This document shows positions 7,259 through 10,315 of a DNA stretch of 10,315 nucleotides, piece by piece. Within the stretch, counting starts at the first letter, position 1. Each line of letters starts with the position of its first letter. The stretch spans positions 1 to 10,315 of the forward strand of contig DAOWCR010000029.1 of NCBI GenBank assembly GCA_030639445.1, given 5' to 3'. Source of the stretch: Dehalococcoidales bacterium. GTDB taxonomy: Bacteria > Chloroflexota > Dehalococcoidia > Dehalococcoidales > RBG-16-60-22. Made by a program: the position numbers and the translations under genes. The notes beneath the pieces were generated by a model. The model saw only the letters and a program-made list of their open reading frames with translations. It ran no database searches and was not told the origin of the DNA.

Positions 7259-8047
7259 TCAGAAATACGTTTCGGCATTATCCCTGGGATTGAAACCCAG
7301 TTTTTCTCTCGTTTCGGTCAGGTCAAAAATACACCGGTCATTATTGCTTACGGCGTAAGCCAGCAGGTAACCCGTGTCCACTGCAAGGGCCCTGGTAAAC
7401 GCCGCCACGCAGTCCCTTTTGCTTAAAAATAGAGCGCGAACGTGGTCTTCACGGTCTGTCCCTCTCCAGATTGACGGGTCATCTTCCGAAAACGTTGTCC
7501 CGATGCGTAAGGCGATAAACTGGATACCGAATTGCCACGCGTAGTACCGGCCTAAATTTTCGGCAAAGAGCTTGGAAACGCCGTAGAGCGAGTCAGGCGC
7601 CGGAGGGTCGTCAAGCCGGATATGTCCCATCTTCTCGACATAGAGCCGGTCTAATGTCATCGGCGTTTTGCCCGCATAGCCATGCTGCACGTGATTGGTG
7701 CTGGCGGAGACAATTTTGATAACGCCGGCGCGCCGGGCCTCTTCCAGAACATGGTACGTGGCAATTATGTTATTGGTCAGGACGCTTTCCCAGGGAGCTT
7801 CGGTAAGGGGGTCGGCCGCCAGATGAATGACCGCGTCCAGTCCTTGAAATATGCCTTTGACTTCCTCTTCTCTGGAAAAATCCACCTTAACCGATTTAGA
7901 CTTGCGGGCGGCATCCGGCTCGATTTCACTCTTGTCAAACAGGGTCAGGGCGTACCGGTCGGGGAGCCCTTTGGTCAGAGTGGTGCCGATATGCCCGGCG
8001 GCTCCGGTGATGCCGACTTTACTGATAGTTCTGCCGCTGCCTTCCAT
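7259..8047 (-). CDS. NAD-dependent epimerase/dehydratase, uronate dehydrogenase-like
   Basis: 262 residues, extended-SDR fold. The N-terminal ITGAAGHIG (13-21) is the dinucleotide motif, and Asp38 (LFDKS) should bind the ribose of NAD. The active site is SASTNHV (114-120) with Tyr155 and Lys159 in DSLYGVSK. The combination of SxNHV, PDSLYGVSK, ALRIGTTF and the C-terminal EKLGFNPRDNAETYF is what I remember of uronate dehydrogenases, which oxidise hexuronic acids to aldarolactones. The subfamily call is an inference, and a related sugar-nucleotide or sugar-acid dehydrogenase is possible. The start ATG at 8047 follows AAGGAG (8060-8055) by 7 nt. It lies 57 bp after the methyltransferase gene and 42 bp before the PrpD-like gene, so co-transcription is likely. 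Confidence 0.88.
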   Translation of the reverse strand: MEGSGRTISKVGITGAAGHIGTTLTKGLPDRYALTLFDKSEIEPDAARKSKSVKVDFSREEEVKGIFQGLDAVIHLAADPLTEAPWESVLTNNIIATYHVLEEARRAGVIKIVSASTNHVQHGYAGKTPMTLDRLYVEKMGHIRLDDPPAPDSLYGVSKLFAENLGRYYAWQFGIQFIALRIGTTFSEDDPSIWRGTDREDHVRALFLSKRDCVAAFTRALAVDTGYLLAYAVSNNDRCIFDLTETREKLGFNPRDNAETYF

Positions 8048-8104
8048 AACCGGTCTCCTTATCGGTTTATTCGATTTCGGTGACCAATGAGAATCAAGTC
8101 CTCA

Positions 8105-9493
8105 TCAGAGGTAAGGGGAAGCGTGCTTGAACTGCAGGCCAAACCGGTCAGCCATCTCCCGTCTGACTTCACGGTAAAGCTCAATGAATTCCGGTTTGGG
8201 CTTCCCGCTGACCGCATCATAGCATTCCTGATATTTCTGGCCGGTCGGCGGGTCGCGCAGCTGGGCCTCGTACTTCTCCAGCAGGGCATTGACGATGCCA
8301 TTGGCTTCCTGGCGGCGCATACCCGCCACGGCATGCGCTACTTCACTGGCGAAGAGGGGGTCCATCGGGCTGGTGTAGTCCAGGGCGGTGCCTCTGGCCG
8401 AAGCCCCGACCTCGACTGAGCCACCGGAGACCACAGAACCAATCACCCAGGCGCTGTGCTCATACAGGAGCATCCTGGTCATTGGCCCGGCCGCCGAGTA
8501 GCCGACGTTGACCACCGGCAGGGAGCTGTTACGCGTCACTGCCTGGTTAGCCAGACTCCGTGCCCAGATGGTGTCCCGGGCGGAGGTAACACCCAGGTCA
8601 AAATGAGTCGGGAACGGATGCTGGACGGCCCCCCGCAGGAGGAGCAGGTCTACCGGGTTATAGGCGGCGGTGACCACCGCCGTGCCCGCCGGCCCGCCGG
8701 CGAGACCGCCCAGGATGACCCCGTTTTCGGCGAAGATTAAGCTGCCGGCGGCGAGGGAATAGGCAATCTTGTTCAGCGAGTCAAAGTCAATCTTCATCTC
8801 GTGGACCGTCCCGATTTCCAGGGCGTCGGTATTTCGGATGCCGAAGCGGTGGGCGGCAATATGCTCCTGGGCCTGGGCCGCCGTGGTGACGCCGTTGACG
8901 ATGGGCATCCCCGGGCGTCCGGCCCGGCGCATACCCTCGCGGGTCAGCAGCACGGCTCTGATGGCGCCTTCAATTCCCAGGGGACTGCCCCCGACAATCG
9001 GCTGGCCGTTTACCGTGGTCAAGCAGGGTATGGTAATAGAGTCGCCCAGGGGGTTCTCGGCATGGGCCTGCACCAGGTTGACATAAAATAACTCACTGGA
9101 GACCGGAGAGGAGGTGGGGCCAACGGAGCACCAGGGCGGCGTCTTGTCTTCGGGTGAGCGCCGGGGCATCTTTTTGGCGTCTCTGCCTTCACCAAACACA
9201 GTGCCACGGGGTCCCGTCTCCAGGGCGCCCGCTATCTCCTCCTTGGTGAATAGAATCCGCCGCTCCGTGTCCAGGCAGTAAACTCCCGTCTCGCCCAGGA
9301 ACTCCAGGCCCGCCGCCCACACCCTATCGGCCAGGTCGTCATCGGCCGGCACCGGGTGCTGCGGGTCATATTTAATGCCGTATTTCTCCACTACTTTGCG
9401 CAGGTTCGGCACGAAAATATCGAGCTCAAAATCCCGCTCCGTGCAGATTGGCCCATTAAGGGCTCTTTCCACCACCGTGGCAAAACTTATCAC
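8105..9493 (-). CDS. MtmB-family (monomethylamine:corrinoid methyltransferase family) protein lacking pyrrolysine
   Basis: 462 residues from a GTG start; archaeal MtmB is 458. Colinear landmarks with remembered Methanosarcina MtmB include GVYCLDTERRI (70-80), GEGRDAKKMPRRSPEDK (101-117), GPTSSPVS (125-132), AGRPGM (191-196), HEMKIDFDSL (231-240), GGLAGG (262-267) and KYQECYDAVSGKP near the end. Pyl202 of MtmB follows AGRPGM; here the segment reads AGRPGMPIVNG, so the equivalent is Asn200 (or Val199), encoded without TAG. Glutamates matching MtmB Glu229 and Glu259 are kept as Glu226 and Glu256. The segment around MtmB Gln333 is changed (VNVGYSAAGP). Expected role: methyl transfer from an unknown methylated substrate to the adjacent corrinoid protein (17-bp gap). 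AGGAGG (9508-9503) lies 9 nt before the GTG. The family call is strong; the substrate is unknown. Confidence 0.92.
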   Translation of the reverse strand: MISFATVVERALNGPICTERDFELDIFVPNLRKVVEKYGIKYDPQHPVPADDDLADRVWAAGLEFLGETGVYCLDTERRILFTKEEIAGALETGPRGTVFGEGRDAKKMPRRSPEDKTPPWCSVGPTSSPVSSELFYVNLVQAHAENPLGDSITIPCLTTVNGQPIVGGSPLGIEGAIRAVLLTREGMRRAGRPGMPIVNGVTTAAQAQEHIAAHRFGIRNTDALEIGTVHEMKIDFDSLNKIAYSLAAGSLIFAENGVILGGLAGGPAGTAVVTAAYNPVDLLLLRGAVQHPFPTHFDLGVTSARDTIWARSLANQAVTRNSSLPVVNVGYSAAGPMTRMLLYEHSAWVIGSVVSGGSVEVGASARGTALDYTSPMDPLFASEVAHAVAGMRRQEANGIVNALLEKYEAQLRDPPTGQKYQECYDAVSGKPKPEFIELYREVRREMADRFGLQFKHASPYL

Positions 9494-9510
9494 CGTTAAC
9501 TGCCTCCTGG

Positions 9511-10161
9511 TTACTTGGCTACTGCCTTTAACGCCAGAGTCACCGCATCCCCGGCCGTCCTCCCGTACCCATCAGCGCCAATGCTGTCCGCCCACTCCTG
9601 GCTGGTAGAGCCTCCGCCGATAAGGACGTGATACTTGCCGCGCTCTCCCCGCGCCTCAAGATGCTCGATGATGCTCTTTTGCTGCGGCATGGTGGTGCTC
9701 ATCAGGGCCGAGGCGGCAATGATGTCCGCCCCGGTCTCCTCCGCTTTGGTGACGAAGGCCGAAGCGGCGATATCGATGCCCAGGTCAAAGACTTCGAAGC
9801 CGCTCATTTTCAGCATAGCCCCGACAATGTTCTTGCCGATGGAGTGGACATCACCCTTGACCGTGCCGAGGACGACGCGTCCCGTCTTCTTACGTTCGGT
9901 GCCGGCTTCCAGGAACTTGGGTTCCAGGATTTTCATCGCAGTTTCCCAGGCTTCCGCCGCCAGCAGCATCTCCGGCAGGTAGATTTCATACCGGGCGAAC
10001 TTTTCCCCGACGTCCTTCATGCCCGGGGACATGCCTTTCTCAATAATATCGGCGGGCGGTGTGCCTCCCTTGAGGGCATCTTCAATGGCGGCGGATAGCT
10101 TGTCTTTCTCCCCGGCGATAATGGCCGCGCTTAACCGCTGGTGAATAGACTCGTCTGACAT
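9511..10161 (-). CDS. Methyltransferase cognate corrinoid protein (MtbC/MttC-like)
   Basis: 216 residues with the two-part plan of methylamine corrinoid proteins. An N-terminal helical cap domain (about 1-90, with EKGMSPGMKDVGEKF and YLPEMLLAAEAW) precedes a cobalamin-binding Rossmann-like domain (about 94-216). The B12 motif is DVHSIGKNIVG (104-114), with His106 as the lower cobalt ligand. SALMSTTM (151-158) and GGGSTSQEWADSIGADGYG (182-200) are the other conserved loops. It carries the methyl group between a substrate methyltransferase and an acceptor methyltransferase. Its first partner is probably the MtmB-like enzyme encoded 17 bp downstream, though it could also serve the MttB-like protein. 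ATG 10161 follows AAGGAG (10173-10168) by 6 nt. It is the first gene of the long leftward unit. No reductive activase is encoded nearby. Confidence 0.95.
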   Translation of the reverse strand: MSDESIHQRLSAAIIAGEKDKLSAAIEDALKGGTPPADIIEKGMSPGMKDVGEKFARYEIYLPEMLLAAEAWETAMKILEPKFLEAGTERKKTGRVVLGTVKGDVHSIGKNIVGAMLKMSGFEVFDLGIDIAASAFVTKAEETGADIIAASALMSTTMPQQKSIIEHLEARGERGKYHVLIGGGSTSQEWADSIGADGYGRTAGDAVTLALKAVAK

Positions 10162-10193
10162 TTGATTCTCCTTTCATATCCTTTCATAGGCCA

Positions 10194-10223
10194 ATGTTAG
10201 CAAAGGCGCTGGCGGCCGGTCAA
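10194..10223 (-). promoter_or_regulatory. Sigma70-type promoter for the corrinoid protein-methyltransferase unit
   Basis: On the minus strand TTGACC (10223-10218) and TAACAT (10199-10194) are 18 nt apart, and the -10 is preceded by TGC, giving an extended TGnTAACAT. Transcription would begin near 10187, about 26 nt before the ATG at 10161. The unit therefore seems to be expressed separately from the gene ending at 10262. Confidence 0.55.
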
Positions 10224-10238
10224 CACTCTATTCTCGTT

Positions 10239-10262
10239 AATAGTGAAGGAACGGCCACTATT
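10239..10262. promoter_or_regulatory. Dyad AATAGTG-N10-CACTATT upstream of the corrinoid-protein promoter
   Basis: A perfect 7-bp inverted repeat (10239-10245 with 10256-10262) with a 10-nt loop overlaps the stop codon of the right-edge gene. It is AT-rich and has no T-run on either side, so it would be a poor intrinsic terminator. It lies about 16 nt upstream of the -35 box, a position suited to an activator site. Confidence 0.35.
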
Positions 10263-10315
10263 TAGAGGAACTGTTTTTCCACTTCGGCCGCCGCCTTCTC
10301 AATGGCGTTGCAGAC
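10262..10315 (-). CDS. C-terminal end of an unidentified gene (partial at the right edge)
   Basis: The minus strand is open from the right edge to a TAA at 10264-10262 and encodes VCNAIEKAAAEVEKQFL, a lysine- and glutamate-rich amphipathic helix of the kind that often ends cytoplasmic proteins. Only 17 residues are visible, so no family can be named. Given the neighbours, another methyl-transfer component is possible but unsupported. It points the same way as the corrinoid-protein gene, whose start lies 100 bp downstream with its own promoter between them. Confidence 0.5.
   Translation of the reverse strand, partial: VCNAIEKAAAEVEKQFL

Noticed and set aside
10134..10187. 17-18-codon leader peptide starting at ATG 10187, overlapping the corrinoid-protein start
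   Set aside because: It would start at the predicted transcript 5' end with no ribosome site, and it runs out of frame into the corrinoid-protein gene; nothing supports translation.
1..10315. CRISPR arrays, tRNA or rRNA genes, insertion sequences, defence systems
   Set aside because: I saw no regularly spaced repeats, tRNA-like cloverleafs, transposase motifs or terminal inverted repeats; the window is fully accounted for by metabolic genes.

Overview
The window looks like bacterial chromosome from an anaerobic or microaerophilic lineage that uses corrinoid-dependent methyl transfer. Nearly every gene has a strong Shine-Dalgarno sequence, the promoters resemble sigma70 sites, and two families known from methylamine metabolism are present (MttB-like and MtmB-like). 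The gene mix would fit Chloroflexota/Dehalococcoidia-type or similar uncultured bacteria, but this is only an impression from gene content; no rRNA, tRNA or marker gene is present to settle taxonomy.

Layout, left to right. (1) 1-733, minus: most of an aspartate/glutamate racemase-family protein, cut by the left edge. (2) 734-962: a divergent control region with a good sigma70 promoter (870-898) for the gene to its right and a widely spaced inverted repeat. (3) 963-2411, plus: an MttB-family (trimethylamine methyltransferase family) protein, the only plus-strand gene. (4) 2412-2651: a convergent junction holding a 45-codon minus-strand fragment that reads like the start of a decayed gene. (5) 2652-4796, minus: tautomerase, class I aldolase and zinc dehydrogenase, in that transcription order, behind an extended -10 promoter near 4854-4862. 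(6) 5005-10161, minus: corrinoid protein, MtmB-like methyltransferase, NAD-dependent epimerase/uronate-dehydrogenase-like protein, MmgE/PrpD protein and SDR, in that order, behind a promoter near 10194-10223. (7) 10262-10315, minus: the last 17 codons of an unidentified gene.

How they may work together. The corrinoid protein and the MtmB-like enzyme form an adjacent methyltransferase/methyl-carrier pair: the enzyme would move a methyl group from a substrate to Co(I) of the corrinoid protein. The following genes (two or three oxidoreductases, a PrpD-type dehydratase/isomerase, a tautomerase, an aldolase) look like a route for oxidising and cleaving a carbon skeleton, possibly the demethylated product. 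The second methyltransferase (MttB-like) is separately promoted. No reductive activase (RamA-like) and no corrinoid-to-tetrahydrofolate methyltransferase lie in the window, so the system is incomplete here.

The most notable point is that the MtmB-like protein is a full-length member of the monomethylamine methyltransferase family whose pyrrolysine position is occupied by an ordinary residue, apparently asparagine. Its substrate is therefore unlikely to be handled by the known pyrrolysine chemistry.
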